Positions 1-9,186 of a stretch of DNA of 64,000 bases are shown piece after piece. A model generated the notes under the pieces. It was not told the origin of the DNA. It saw only the letters and a program-made list of their open reading frames with translations, and made no database searches. Both the position numbers and the translations under genes were made by a program. How positions within the stretch are numbered: the first letter of the stretch is position 1; every line of letters starts with the position of its first letter. Source of the stretch: Chitinophaga alhagiae (lineage in GTDB: Bacteria > Bacteroidota > Bacteroidia > Chitinophagales > Chitinophagaceae); the NCBI RefSeq assembly GCF_003568665.1, contig NZ_QXMH01000007.1:1-64000 (forward strand), given 5' to 3'.

Positions 1-1654
1 TGTCTGCCAGCACCTGCAGCACCCGGCCCTTGGCATCGTAGCGGGTAGTGGTCACCAGCCAGCGGTCATTGGCCCCGTTGCCTTCCAGCAGCCGCACCTT
101 GGTGCCCGTGACCAGCCCTTTGGTCTGCGTGCTGATAGACAGTACGTCGGTATGCGGCTGGGTCTCTGTATTGTAGGGGATGCTGCTCAGCAGGCCGGGC
201 TGGCCGGGCTTGGCCCCTTCGTAGCTATAATCGTCATAATACGTGTAGGTCAGCGGTTCCAGCTTGTTTTGGTCAAGGGCCGGTAAAGGGTTGCTGGCAT
301 AGATCGTTTCCGTGGTCTGGGTACCGTTGGGGTCCAGCAAGGTCTCCAGCTCATCGGTCTGGCTGTCAAAACCAGGGTTAAAAACGATCTCCTGCCCGGC
401 CTGGTAGATGTCCCGCCCGTCGTGGCTGTTGACCACCAGGCTGCTGGGGACTTTGATCTGGTGGACGATGGTTTGGGTGCCGCTGGCCGTGCCCAGGGCG
501 GTAGCCAGGGCGGCGGCTGTCTGGCTGGTCTCGTACAGCGCCGTCATCACCGGCCGGTTCAGCTCATCGTAAAACGTGGTCAGCCACTTGCCCGCAGTGC
601 GAAGGTTGCCGTCTTGCGAGAACACTAGCCGGTCCCTTACATCATAGACCATCTCCACCGGGTCGGCACCGGGCACCTGTTTGAGCACCATCCGCCGACG
701 GTGGTCATACACGTACCGGAAGCACAGCTCCCGCCGGTGAACGGCATTGGACAGGCTCCAGCTGTTGCCCGACAGGATATCCACCATCCTGGGCGGCAGC
801 ACGTACCGCAGGTTGCCAAGGTCATCATACACATAATAGGTACACAGCCAACCGGTGTGCCCTTCGCTGCCGGCACTGGCCGTCAGCTGCACTTTTTTCA
901 GCACCACCCGCCCTTCCTTGTCTTTGAACTCCACCACCTCCTGGGCCATCTCATCCTGCGTAACGGTTTTGTACAACTGCCCGGCACTGTAATTAGTATC
1001 CCGGGCAACGGGATAGTCTCCCGCATTGGCGCCGATGTCCCAGATCTTCACCCCGTCTCCGGCGGTGTTCACCAGGTATTGCTGACTGACCCCTTTACCG
1101 CTGCCAGCCCAGCTGTTGCCGGGCGCCAGCGTTTTCTCCACGCGGTTCAAAGGGCTATGTTCGAATTGGGTCTCACTGTAATATACAGACTCACCGGGGT
1201 ATTGCGTGGCCGAAAATCCCGCCTGCTCCGTAAAGGGGCTGAGCCGCAGCTGCCCGGTGCCAGTCACCCCGTAAGGCAAATATTTATACTGCTCCCGCCC
1301 GAAGTTATCATACACCACCGGCGCTACCAGGTCATTGCCCGTGCCCGGCAGAATGTGTTTGCTCACCGTTTGTAACGGCCGCCCCAGCCCGTCAAAGTAC
1401 TGCGTGGTCTGCCGCACGTCTTTCACGTTCCCGTTGGATACCACCAATGCCGTGTCGGTGATCCCTTTGGAGGGTTCCCACGTGCGGATGTAGTTCACCT
1501 TCATTGTGGACGGATAAGCGGCTGGGGCTGTTGCGGGGGTAGCAGTAGGCACAACACTTCCATTAGGAACCTGGCCATGTGCAAGACTGTAGGTATGCAC
1601 AACTACGCAAACAAGTAATAATTTCCTATAAATTTCTCCGTTTATGAAGCGCAT
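1..1654 (-). CDS. DUF6443/RHS repeat protein, 3' end outside window
   Basis: About 551 codons of an open frame are present; the gene continues past the left edge. It starts at an ATG complementary to 1652-1654 and has a hydrophobic export signal (about residues 11-28, ending near AHGQ), so the product is probably exported. Residues 53-100 carry the DUF6443 hallmark block (NYIRTW, then YFDGLGRPLQTV at 86-97), followed by tyrosine-rich YD/RHS-type repeats such as VYDNFGREQYKY and YVYDDLGNLRYV. RHS proteins of this kind form large beta-cage shells that may carry a variable C-terminal domain, which is not visible here. It lies 33 bp downstream of the 1241-aa SpvB/RHS-like gene on the same strand, so the two are probably co-transcribed. 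The family is seen in the sequence; the function is not known. Confidence 0.85.
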   Translation of the reverse strand, partial: MRFINGEIYRKLLLVCVVVHTYSLAHGQVPNGSVVPTATPATAPAAYPSTMKVNYIRTWEPSKGITDTALVVSNGNVKDVRQTTQYFDGLGRPLQTVSKHILPGTGNDLVAPVVYDNFGREQYKYLPYGVTGTGQLRLSPFTEQAGFSATQYPGESVYYSETQFEHSPLNRVEKTLAPGNSWAGSGKGVSQQYLVNTAGDGVKIWDIGANAGDYPVARDTNYSAGQLYKTVTQDEMAQEVVEFKDKEGRVVLKKVQLTASAGSEGHTGWLCTYYVYDDLGNLRYVLPPRMVDILSGNSWSLSNAVHRRELCFRYVYDHRRRMVLKQVPGADPVEMVYDVRDRLVFSQDGNLRTAGKWLTTFYDELNRPVMTALYETSQTAAALATALGTASGTQTIVHQIKVPSSLVVNSHDGRDIYQAGQEIVFNPGFDSQTDELETLLDPNGTQTTETIYASNPLPALDQNKLEPLTYTYYDDYSYEGAKPGQPGLLSSIPYNTETQPHTDVLSISTQTKGLVTGTKVRLLEGNGANDRWLVTTTRYDAKGRVLQVLAD

Positions 1655-1687
1655 GTTCTCTTTTTTTGATCATAATAAGTTCGTTCG

Positions 1688-4600
1688 CTATTCCCCGTTA
1701 ATTGTTCCCGTATTGTCCGCATAGAATATATAATTTCCTGATACAGGAACCTGAAAGCTTATAATACTTCCAGAATAGATACGTATAAAAGTATCCGGGT
1801 CTGCAGGTACAGTATAGTAATACTTTATCTCCGGCCCGGTATAAAAAGACGAGGGCATAAAGCGGATTTCAAAAGTGTCTGCCGGGATACTTATTTGATT
1901 AGTATACATTTGACCAATTGATACGGATGGAAATGCTGTTCTTTCATCCAATATACCTTTCCTGTAAAACTCAATATCTATATTGGGCGTTTGTATAGTA
2001 CTCGGAGGAAGATATGTTTGAAGTATAACATTTAGCCGAGGCAAATTTGATTCGCAGATAACAGGAATTGACGCAATAGCACTATCTGAATGATTATAAA
2101 AAAAGTTATCAAGATGCTCTCTTGAGAAATCCCCTGCGGTATGGTACTCAATCTGCCTGGTAACGTTGCCCTCATTATTTCGAATGATCCTTAATCTTCC
2201 CGAATTATCATATTCATATAACTCCTTTCTGCCTTGAGGATCTGTTTTACTTATTACCCCTACCAAAGGTTCATGCGTATATGTCGTCACAAATATCTTA
2301 TCCTCATTAACATGGCTTCTTAAATTCCCAACCCTGTTGTCTATATCCAGCTCATCATAACTCGTACTAATAGGCGAGCCGGGATTCGGATTTACGATGG
2401 CATCTACTTCTGAATAAGCTAAACCGGTAACTTCCGAAACGGGATATTGTCCGTCATAAGCCCATACATACGACTTAACAAGCTGGTCCTTCGTAGTTAA
2501 TTGCAGTAGATTCCCCCATTGATCATATTGATCAAAGACTACTTCACTTCGCAATGTGCCTCCATCATACGATTTCTGAATAGAAGCAGGGGCAATGAAG
2601 CCAGTTCCTGCTGTAAAATTGCTGTAGTTATTCCTGGTTAAATGTAACTCTCTGCTATTTGAAAGATTTGTCGTCTTTTCTTCAATAACTGGATTAATTA
2701 TGTTTTTTTGCGTCATATTGGCGTAAACAGGATCCGAAGTCAGGTTATATGGGTACAGCAATCTGGTTTCAATCAAATCGCCTTTGCTGTTTACTGTTCT
2801 CATTCTTGTTGGTTGGATATATTGATCGCTATCATAATAATAAGTAATACTATTCGTCATGGTTGAGTTATTATTAAACCATTTTTCTTCCTCACTTTCC
2901 AGCAATAATTTACCAACAGCTATGCCGTATTCATTACTTTTATATATTTCGGGGGGACGCGTAACTCCTGAAAAAGATACAAAGTCATTATAAATACCAC
3001 CGCTAATATCAGGTGGGGTTCCATTTAGCTGATATATAGTTTTAAGAAAGGAACAAGCCACACGAATTTGCAAGGGTCTGATATAGGGTTTATAATGGTA
3101 GTCCTTTTGACGAAATAGCTTCATCTCACAGTTTTCAAATTTGTAATCAGACTCAGACTTCAGAGCCCCCATTAGCCCACTGCTATGCTGCCAGGGAATA
3201 TTTGTTCCTTCAATAATACTGGTAGTATGCATCAGTTCAAGAGGAGGAATGCCTTCTATTAGATTAAACTTACCTGGTCTGTAATAGGCATATTCCCTTT
3301 TGCCGGTAACTACACCTAAATCATGTTGATACTCGGCAACTTTTGTATAGTAAATCGGCGCACCATTAGGATAGGCATAGTTCAGATATGAAGCTGGTGC
3401 TAATGTTTTCTTCGACTCTGTTGCCACCAGCCGAAAACATGAAAGTGGATCGCCACAGTTGATGCTTTCCCTAACTGCATATCCCACGTATTGTTCGTAC
3501 ACAAACGCATCGTACCCCCGTTTTATTCCGTTATAGATAGCTGCGGGCTTATTCAGTGCTATCCCCATTCCATTCTCCAGCTCGCCATACTTGTAAATTT
3601 TTCGCCAGGCTGGAACTATCTGTTCAATTCCATCATAATAGCTAATGCTTCTTACTCGCAAGCCTCCTCCAACACGTGGCACCGCAGTTGTATTAGGTTG
3701 ATCATCGTTAAATATGTTAATATTCTCATTATATCTATTAGGCTCCAAATCAAAATCTGTATATCCGCCAGTTGGATGAATAATTCGTTGCAGTGTTCCA
3801 AATGCCATATACTCAGCATCAGTAACCTCCGCAGTTGAACTACCACCTACGGAAAAATCAAATGGCGGGATAATTTCTGTACAAGCATACGGGAAACGCG
3901 TCAGGTGTTTTTCCAGCAAGTCAGACTGGCGTGGTACGTTCCTGGGGTAATCAGAAGAATAACTATCTACTTCTGTTGTATGGCTATTACGATAGCCCCA
4001 TGCGTCTTGCCCAATCAGATGATTTCCAAATGCAATCTTATTTTTGTAAGAAAACCTATATATATCGCTCCCATTGATTCGAATACTATCGAGATATGTT
4101 GTTCCATTGTAATCATCCCCGTTAAAAATTTTTGCAGTTGAAAGATAGATAGGCGCTATAAGGCTTTGATAAAACGTAATATCTTTAACTACATTATTGA
4201 ATTTATCCCGCACATAGAGACTGTTAAGCTGATCCGTTCCTGTAAATTCAACAGATCCACCATTGAATGTTATTTTCGAAAGAACTACCCCCGAAATTGT
4301 AGCTAGTGAAGGGAAAAATCCCCCTGTATTGACTGAATACACTTTGTCTATCAGAGATGTCCCATCCTGACTAAGATAGGGCAGGTGGAATTTCTGGCCA
4401 CCATAACCAAAGTGTTCCATGTATTTAGGTGATGAAAGGTTTTGAAAGGGAATATTTGACAATAAATTGTTATACTCTGAAATTGACGATGCAGGATACT
4501 CATCTCCTCTAAAAAGGTTCTGAGCGCAGTCTGACCCAAAAGGAGGGTAAAAATTAATATCGATCGTATGGTAGTATTCTATATAGTCTGTAGCTTTTCT

Positions 4601-5413
4601 AAATAAAGCAACTGGTTTCAAAAGATATTCAAAATTAATTTGAGCAGTTTTACTTGCATTTTCAATTTTTTTACACTTCCATGCCGTGCGAATGGGACTG
4701 TTAGGATATGTTACTTCAGTGTATTCTATGCCACTCAAATGCCTACTTGAAAGGGGGCCAACACCAGGCTCTCCAAAATAATATACAGTTCCATCAGTGT
4801 CGGTAATCGTAAAACTACCATTGGCGTATTCGATTTTTATGTTGTCATAAGGAACTGCTACTATGCCAGCTACATTTCCCGCATCATTCTTTTGAATATA
4901 AAAGGACCCGGTTTTATTCAATAATTGATAGGTAAATTTATCCGGCTGGCCATCTACCTGTCCCGTTGCCAGGCCATTTTCTCCGCGCGAGATAAAATCG
5001 CTTGTGAAGTCTTTGAAAGGATAAGCATTGTATCCAGGGTTATTTGTATGATAAGCTTTTACCAATGTATTGTTGTAATATCCTCCAGGGGAAAAGTCGT
5101 CCAGTCCATTAACTGTCCTGGTAATTTGAAGTTCACAGTTCAATGACCATCCCAAGCCGGCTCTGGTAGATTGTTCATTTATCTTAAAGCCCCCTGCATG
5201 ATAATTAATACCAATCGGCAACACCAATCCTCCTGTTTTAATTTCATGAAATGGAATATTAATATTAGGTACTCCGGTATTAAGGTCAACTGGATAATTA
5301 ACAACTTTAGTTAACGCTGCCGCTTCAGGTGTTATAGGCACTATTTGTTGATACTGGCTTGAAGCGTACAAACTCATGAATACAAAAAGAGTAGTAGCAA
5401 AAAGTTTTTTCAT
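1688..5413 (-). CDS. Large exported SpvB/RHS-like protein (1241 aa)
   Basis: A signal peptide (residues 1-19, ending in YASSQ) precedes an N-terminal module with 'YPVDLNTGVPNINIPF' and 'RAGLGWSLN' near residues 38-90. This resembles the SpvB/TcB N-terminal fold (a sheet-rich stretch ending in GLGWSL). The middle is long and without a motif I can name. Around residues 950-1090 there are YD-type repeats (FDQYDQWGNLL, YVWAYDGQYPVSEV, LYEYDNSGRLRIIRNNEGNV), and the last 150 residues look like a beta-sandwich region. The protein is 1241 aa and the next gene downstream is a DUF6443 RHS protein, a pairing that recalls TcB/TcC toxin-complex subunits; that parallel is inference. The coding sequence is clearly AT-rich compared with genes on both sides, which suggests recent acquisition or exchange. 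Confidence 0.85.
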   Translation of the reverse strand: MKKLFATTLFVFMSLYASSQYQQIVPITPEAAALTKVVNYPVDLNTGVPNINIPFHEIKTGGLVLPIGINYHAGGFKINEQSTRAGLGWSLNCELQITRTVNGLDDFSPGGYYNNTLVKAYHTNNPGYNAYPFKDFTSDFISRGENGLATGQVDGQPDKFTYQLLNKTGSFYIQKNDAGNVAGIVAVPYDNIKIEYANGSFTITDTDGTVYYFGEPGVGPLSSRHLSGIEYTEVTYPNSPIRTAWKCKKIENASKTAQINFEYLLKPVALFRKATDYIEYYHTIDINFYPPFGSDCAQNLFRGDEYPASSISEYNNLLSNIPFQNLSSPKYMEHFGYGGQKFHLPYLSQDGTSLIDKVYSVNTGGFFPSLATISGVVLSKITFNGGSVEFTGTDQLNSLYVRDKFNNVVKDITFYQSLIAPIYLSTAKIFNGDDYNGTTYLDSIRINGSDIYRFSYKNKIAFGNHLIGQDAWGYRNSHTTEVDSYSSDYPRNVPRQSDLLEKHLTRFPYACTEIIPPFDFSVGGSSTAEVTDAEYMAFGTLQRIIHPTGGYTDFDLEPNRYNENINIFNDDQPNTTAVPRVGGGLRVRSISYYDGIEQIVPAWRKIYKYGELENGMGIALNKPAAIYNGIKRGYDAFVYEQYVGYAVRESINCGDPLSCFRLVATESKKTLAPASYLNYAYPNGAPIYYTKVAEYQHDLGVVTGKREYAYYRPGKFNLIEGIPPLELMHTTSIIEGTNIPWQHSSGLMGALKSESDYKFENCEMKLFRQKDYHYKPYIRPLQIRVACSFLKTIYQLNGTPPDISGGIYNDFVSFSGVTRPPEIYKSNEYGIAVGKLLLESEEEKWFNNNSTMTNSITYYYDSDQYIQPTRMRTVNSKGDLIETRLLYPYNLTSDPVYANMTQKNIINPVIEEKTTNLSNSRELHLTRNNYSNFTAGTGFIAPASIQKSYDGGTLRSEVVFDQYDQWGNLLQLTTKDQLVKSYVWAYDGQYPVSEVTGLAYSEVDAIVNPNPGSPISTSYDELDIDNRVGNLRSHVNEDKIFVTTYTHEPLVGVISKTDPQGRKELYEYDNSGRLRIIRNNEGNVTRQIEYHTAGDFSREHLDNFFYNHSDSAIASIPVICESNLPRLNVILQTYLPPSTIQTPNIDIEFYRKGILDERTAFPSVSIGQMYTNQISIPADTFEIRFMPSSFYTGPEIKYYYTVPADPDTFIRIYSGSIISFQVPVSGNYIFYADNTGTINGE

Positions 5414-5448
5414 AAGGGAACTATTTTTTTACCTTTTACAATATGTTT

Positions 5449-5640
5449 TTATTCAAGAACCCTATTTTCAACCTCCTCCAACCGCTTTTTCACCTCCCTC
5501 ATCTCCCTCTCCTGCTGAATAATATACAAGGTCAGCTCCTCCACCTTCCGCAGCAACCGCGCGTTCATATCCGCTACATCCATCCCAGATTCCACCACTT
5601 CCTGCTCTGAAGGCATATCCGGCAAATGGTGATTCGTCAA
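5449..5640 (-). pseudogene. C-terminal remnant of a tail-fibre-like protein (coiled coil)
   Basis: The frame has no ATG; it opens after a TAA and reads 'LEEFVLTNHHLPDMPSEQEV', then a 'DVADMNARLLRKVEELTLYI' helix and a charged coiled coil up to the stop. This is the well-known C-terminal signature of Bacteroidota exported tail-fibre-like proteins (HLPDIPS...LLQKVEELTLY). It overlaps the end of the upstream gene by 4 bp in another frame. The most economical reading is that it is the tail of the same ancestral gene as 5637-5930, joined to it by an internal deletion that shifted the frame. A TTG start at 5640 could in principle give a free 63-aa peptide. Confidence 0.6.
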
Positions 5641-5930
5641 AACAAACTCTTCCAGGCATTCCAGTTAACCCCGTCCACTTTGTTCCGGAACCTTATATCT
5701 CCCCAATAGAATGCTTCCATCTGGACAATACCCGTGCTCCCATAAGCGTTAAAGCTCAATAAAAAAGTGGAAAACTGATTAACATAATGCACTGCCCGGA
5801 ACCCGTTCTCCCCAACACTATTTCTATCTTCCGGAAAAATATCGCTCCGTATTTTCATATACTCCGCGTCTTGCCCAAAAAGCAACATAGGTACAAACAA
5901 GGCAACACACGCCATCCATAAATATCTCAT
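5637..5930 (-). CDS. Exported tail-fibre-like fragment (97 aa, truncated)
   Basis: It encodes a signal peptide (residues 1-19, ending in LFGQ) and then 'EYMKIRSDIF..' and 'FYWGDIRFRNKVDGVNWNAWKSLF' split over residues 20-97. The 'RFRNKVDG..WNAWKSL' block is of the kind found just before GNVGIGT-type repeats in Bacteroidota exported fibre proteins, but here the frame stops at once. The usual middle part is absent and the typical C-terminus follows in another frame. I read it as the N-terminal half of a gene broken by a deletion. It could still be made and secreted. It lies 16 bp downstream of the coiled-coil protein gene in the same operon. Confidence 0.6.
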   Translation of the reverse strand: MRYLWMACVALFVPMLLFGQDAEYMKIRSDIFPEDRNSVGENGFRAVHYVNQFSTFLLSFNAYGSTGIVQMEAFYWGDIRFRNKVDGVNWNAWKSLF

Positions 5931-5946
5931 AGGTCAAACAATTTTA

Positions 5947-7386
5947 CTAGAAATTATACCCCACTCTGAACTTGATCGGATCTGTTTTGGGTATCTGCTG
6001 ATTGGCCAGAAAGTCATACAACAATATCAAATTCCCTTTCAGCTTGTTATTGATCTTGTATTTTTTGCTGATGCCCAGCAGGGCGCTGCGCGTCCAGCCG
6101 TTATCATACAATAAGGGTATACTGGAGGTGAAGGCGGTATTGTAATTATACTCAAACCCGCCGTTCACAAAGAAAGTACCTTTCAGCTTGTAGTCCCCGA
6201 AAGAGCGGAAGCCCACTCCCTGGTGAGAAAAACGGATGTTGTCAAACCCGGTGCCCATGCCCAGCCTGTAAGAAGCGCCCACGCCCACAATACCGTCTTT
6301 GCTGAATTTGTAGCCCACCTGTCCCGCAAAGTCCCCTGTAGTGGGAAAATACTGGTTGGAGCGCTGGAACTGCACATTGGTGCCAAACTCCAGCCGTTGC
6401 AGGAAGCTCTTGGTTTTTAGCTCCTTAGGTTTGAAATCAGGCATATCTGCCGCATTGTCCAGGTCGGGAAAGTTCTTTTTCAGTTCTTCAAACTGGGAGC
6501 GCGCAGCTTCCATCTCCTGGCTGACGGCCTGCCGGGCGTTGGGGCCGCCGCTGCCCAGGCGTTGTTGAATGAGCTGGTCCACCTGGGTGCGGGTCTGCAA
6601 CCCTGCCAGGCTTTGCTCCAGGTTTTCGCCAGACATGCCGCCGCCGCTTCGCAGGTTGAAAAGGCTGGCCAGCTGCGAGTTGCGCTGAATGAAATCGTTG
6701 TATGCGGGTAACTTCTGCAGCAGCTCCATGGCTTTGGCCTCCGCCTTTTTAGTGTCTTTGAACACTTCTTTGTATTCATTGATCTGCTGCGCGTAGTAGT
6801 AGGCTTCTTTGTTGATCTTTTGAAGGTCTTTGGTAAGGCCCTGGTACTGGCTTAGTTGTGATTTCAGCAGTTGCCGCCGTTCGCGGATGTAGTTTTTGAT
6901 CTGCTCTGCCTGCTGCAGTTTGGCCTGCAGCTCTTTCACGTTTTTCAGGGAGCCGCTGAGCTTGTCTTGCGCGCCCTTTGCCTTGCCCAGCCATTCTTTG
7001 GAATCTTTCAAAAAGCCCAGGGAGTTTTGCAGGGTATCCAGGTAACCGAAGTATTGGCCGCCGGCAAATTTCTCCAGTTTGGCGGTTTTGCTTTTCAGTT
7101 TGGCTTTTAACCTGCCCAGGGAGTCTATTGAGTTGGTAAAAATGTTTTTAGCGGCTATGCTGTCTATTTTAGCCAGTTTCTGTTGCATCTTCTTCTCCTG
7201 CTTCATCAGCCGGTTGAGCGCCTTTTCGCTGCGTTTGTTCAGTTGCTTTTCAAATTGCCGGCTCTTCTGGCTTACCTGGCTCAGGTATTTCTGCGGCACC
7301 TGGTTGATGCGCGCCAATACACTGTCTTGCGCCAGCGCGGGTGCAGCCATCAGTATAAGTAAAACAGGAAGAATGCGGGTTATCAT
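5947..7386 (-). CDS. Exported coiled-coil protein with C-terminal beta-barrel-like domain (479 aa)
   Basis: A signal peptide (residues 1-19, ALAQ) is followed by about 270 residues of strongly charged, Lys/Gln/Glu-rich helix with heptad character (for example around residues 30-110 and 140-235). The last 150 residues alternate hydrophobic and polar positions and end in 'FRVGYNF', an aromatic C-terminus typical of outer-membrane beta-barrels. I do not recognise a named family. It is the first gene of the minus-strand operon that also holds the fibre remnant and the two RHS-like genes, so it may be the membrane anchor or exporter-like partner of those proteins; that is inference from position only. 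Confidence 0.75.
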   Translation of the reverse strand: MITRILPVLLILMAAPALAQDSVLARINQVPQKYLSQVSQKSRQFEKQLNKRSEKALNRLMKQEKKMQQKLAKIDSIAAKNIFTNSIDSLGRLKAKLKSKTAKLEKFAGGQYFGYLDTLQNSLGFLKDSKEWLGKAKGAQDKLSGSLKNVKELQAKLQQAEQIKNYIRERRQLLKSQLSQYQGLTKDLQKINKEAYYYAQQINEYKEVFKDTKKAEAKAMELLQKLPAYNDFIQRNSQLASLFNLRSGGGMSGENLEQSLAGLQTRTQVDQLIQQRLGSGGPNARQAVSQEMEAARSQFEELKKNFPDLDNAADMPDFKPKELKTKSFLQRLEFGTNVQFQRSNQYFPTTGDFAGQVGYKFSKDGIVGVGASYRLGMGTGFDNIRFSHQGVGFRSFGDYKLKGTFFVNGGFEYNYNTAFTSSIPLLYDNGWTRSALLGISKKYKINNKLKGNLILLYDFLANQQIPKTDPIKFRVGYNF

Positions 7387-7417
7387 AACTAATAGATATA
7401 GGTAATACGAAAACGGG

Positions 7418-7894
7418 TTATGCCTCTTTCTTCTTTTTCTCTTTAGACTTCAGCTTTTTGATCACTTTCTCCTCGTTCATAATATCAAGATACATCAATC
7501 CGTTGACAAGATGTAACGTACAGGATAAATAGTACGTATGCTGCTCCCCGATGATGTAATCCATGGTCACGGTATCCTTGGCCAGGCGCAGCTTCTTGTA
7601 GGGCTCTCCCAGCAGCGCCACCAGGTCTGATTCCGAGCAGGCCGTTTTGATGGGCAGGTGCAGCACTTCCAGCACCTTGCCGGTAATGCCCTGCTCGTCT
7701 TTGGTAAAGTCCAGCGAAATGGATTTTGTGGCCTCCGGCTCGCTGGTGAGGCGGAGAAAGGTGTTGAAACCAGACAGCTCGCCCACCCATTGCTCGCCCA
7801 TAAAATCATAGTTCTCTACCTCACGGTAGTCCGGGCCGTTATAGAAGTCACTGAGGCGGATGTTATGGAAATCGTGGTATGCTATAATATCCAT
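7418..7894 (-). CDS. Hypothetical protein (158 aa)
   Basis: I chose the ATG at 7894 (MDIIAYHDFHNIRL). The frame is open for another 15 codons upstream, but those residues (MECCLPVTTSKKCFS) look unlike a protein start and have no support. No signal peptide or transmembrane helix is seen. The protein has alternating strands and ends in a very basic tail (KKLKSKEKKKKEA). The family is not recognised. It lies 31 bp upstream of the coiled-coil protein gene on the same strand, so it could share that transcript. Codon use matches the surrounding chromosomal genes. Confidence 0.65.
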   Translation of the reverse strand: MDIIAYHDFHNIRLSDFYNGPDYREVENYDFMGEQWVGELSGFNTFLRLTSEPEATKSISLDFTKDEQGITGKVLEVLHLPIKTACSESDLVALLGEPYKKLRLAKDTVTMDYIIGEQHTYYLSCTLHLVNGLMYLDIMNEEKVIKKLKSKEKKKKEA

Positions 7895-8086
7895 ACTAAA
7901 ACACTTTTTGGAGGTTGTAACCGGAAGACAGCATTCCATCTAAGCGTCAAAGGGGGAAATAGGGATTCGACTTGCATAGGTTACGGGAAGATGTTTTTCC
8001 GTGACATAAATATAGAGCTATTTGCGACATTTTAAAAAAAGCCGCCCGGAATCATACATATTGATTTTTATTATATTATATCCACC

Positions 8087-9130
8087 CTACGCCGCAATCC
8101 TCCTCGTTCTCTCCTTCAAAAACGCCACCACTTCCTCTTCAGAAGCGTATTTGTTGCCGATGTTCACGAAATGCCGCGCCAGGAGGTCGTAGCGCTTGCC
8201 CATCAGGTAAGCCCATACATGCAGGAAGTGGATGCCGTCAAACACAATGGCGTTGTTGCTGATGTACTCCTGCAGGGTATCGCGGAAGAAATTGGGGTGT
8301 TCTGTCCAGTGCATGGACGGTTTGATGTGATGGCTGATGTGGTAGCCATCGTTCCAGCATTTGTGGTTGTATTTGGTATTGATGCAGGTGATGCTGTTCT
8401 TGTAGGGATTGCCGGGGTCTTCCGGGCAAACAAAAGCATGCTGCGCCCAGTTGCCCAGCATCATCACAATGCGGGATATCACAAAGGGGATGATGAACAC
8501 CACCAGCGTGGCGGGCCAGTTCACGAAGCTCATGCCCACACAGAAAACCACAAAGAGCAACTCCCCGCGTACGGAGCGTACCAGCAGCTTCTTGCGTTTT
8601 TTGCGCACAAAGTAACTGGCCAGGTGGTAAATACCGGCAAAGAGGAAGCTGCCGAGGTACTCGCCGAACCCGCGGATGGAATCCCGCTGAAAGCGCATGG
8701 TGCTGCTTTCATCTTCCGGCAGGTTGTTTTCCGGGTGATGCATGCCGATGTGGTGGCTGTAGTAGGTTTCCGGCGTTTGGCCAAACAGCGGGCCTATTAC
8801 CCAGGGCAGGTAATGGTTCATGAGATCGTACTCCTTCCTGAAAAAAGCGCGGTGGCTGGTGCAGTGCAGCATGAGGCCAAAGGGGCCTTTGAATATAAAA
8901 TTGTTGAAAACGAGGTAGGCGGCGGCCAGTATGCCCCACCACCAGCCGGTGATGAAGGGCATGTACAACAGCACCGCCAGTATACCCAGCACCAGCGTAA
9001 TGCGGATGGTCAGGTGTACAAACGGCAGGTCACGCTTGTCACGGATGAATTGCAGAAAGAAACGGTCTGCGGCAGATGCATTAGCTGGCTCCCGGTATAC
9101 CGGGTCTGAAATAGCACGGAGCGAAATCAT
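8087..9130 (-). CDS. Fatty acid desaturase family protein
   Basis: A 347-aa integral membrane protein with the three histidine clusters of membrane di-iron desaturases: HCTSH (89-93), HHIGMHH (126-132) and HISHH (264-268). Hydrophobic helices lie around residues 41-60, 62-80, 160-175 and 190-226. The family inserts double bonds into acyl chains (or hydroxylates related lipids) with two irons held by these histidines, using O2 and an electron donor. The cluster spacing fits the FA_desaturase family; which lipid it acts on cannot be told from sequence. It is a single gene with no obvious partner: the receptor gene upstream is 56 bp away on the same strand. Confidence 0.9.
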   Translation of the reverse strand: MISLRAISDPVYREPANASAADRFFLQFIRDKRDLPFVHLTIRITLVLGILAVLLYMPFITGWWWGILAAAYLVFNNFIFKGPFGLMLHCTSHRAFFRKEYDLMNHYLPWVIGPLFGQTPETYYSHHIGMHHPENNLPEDESSTMRFQRDSIRGFGEYLGSFLFAGIYHLASYFVRKKRKKLLVRSVRGELLFVVFCVGMSFVNWPATLVVFIIPFVISRIVMMLGNWAQHAFVCPEDPGNPYKNSITCINTKYNHKCWNDGYHISHHIKPSMHWTEHPNFFRDTLQEYISNNAIVFDGIHFLHVWAYLMGKRYDLLARHFVNIGNKYASEEEVVAFLKERTRRIAA

Positions 9131-9186
9131 GATAAAGCAGTTATTGGCACCCGCTCAAGGTAGCCCAATTATCTGTTTATACAAAA

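Noticed and set aside
9146..9162. Sigma-54 promoter (TTGGCACCCGCTCAAG)
   Set aside because: The -24 half fits but the -12 half is CAAG rather than TTGC, and the orientation points into the receptor gene's 3' end.
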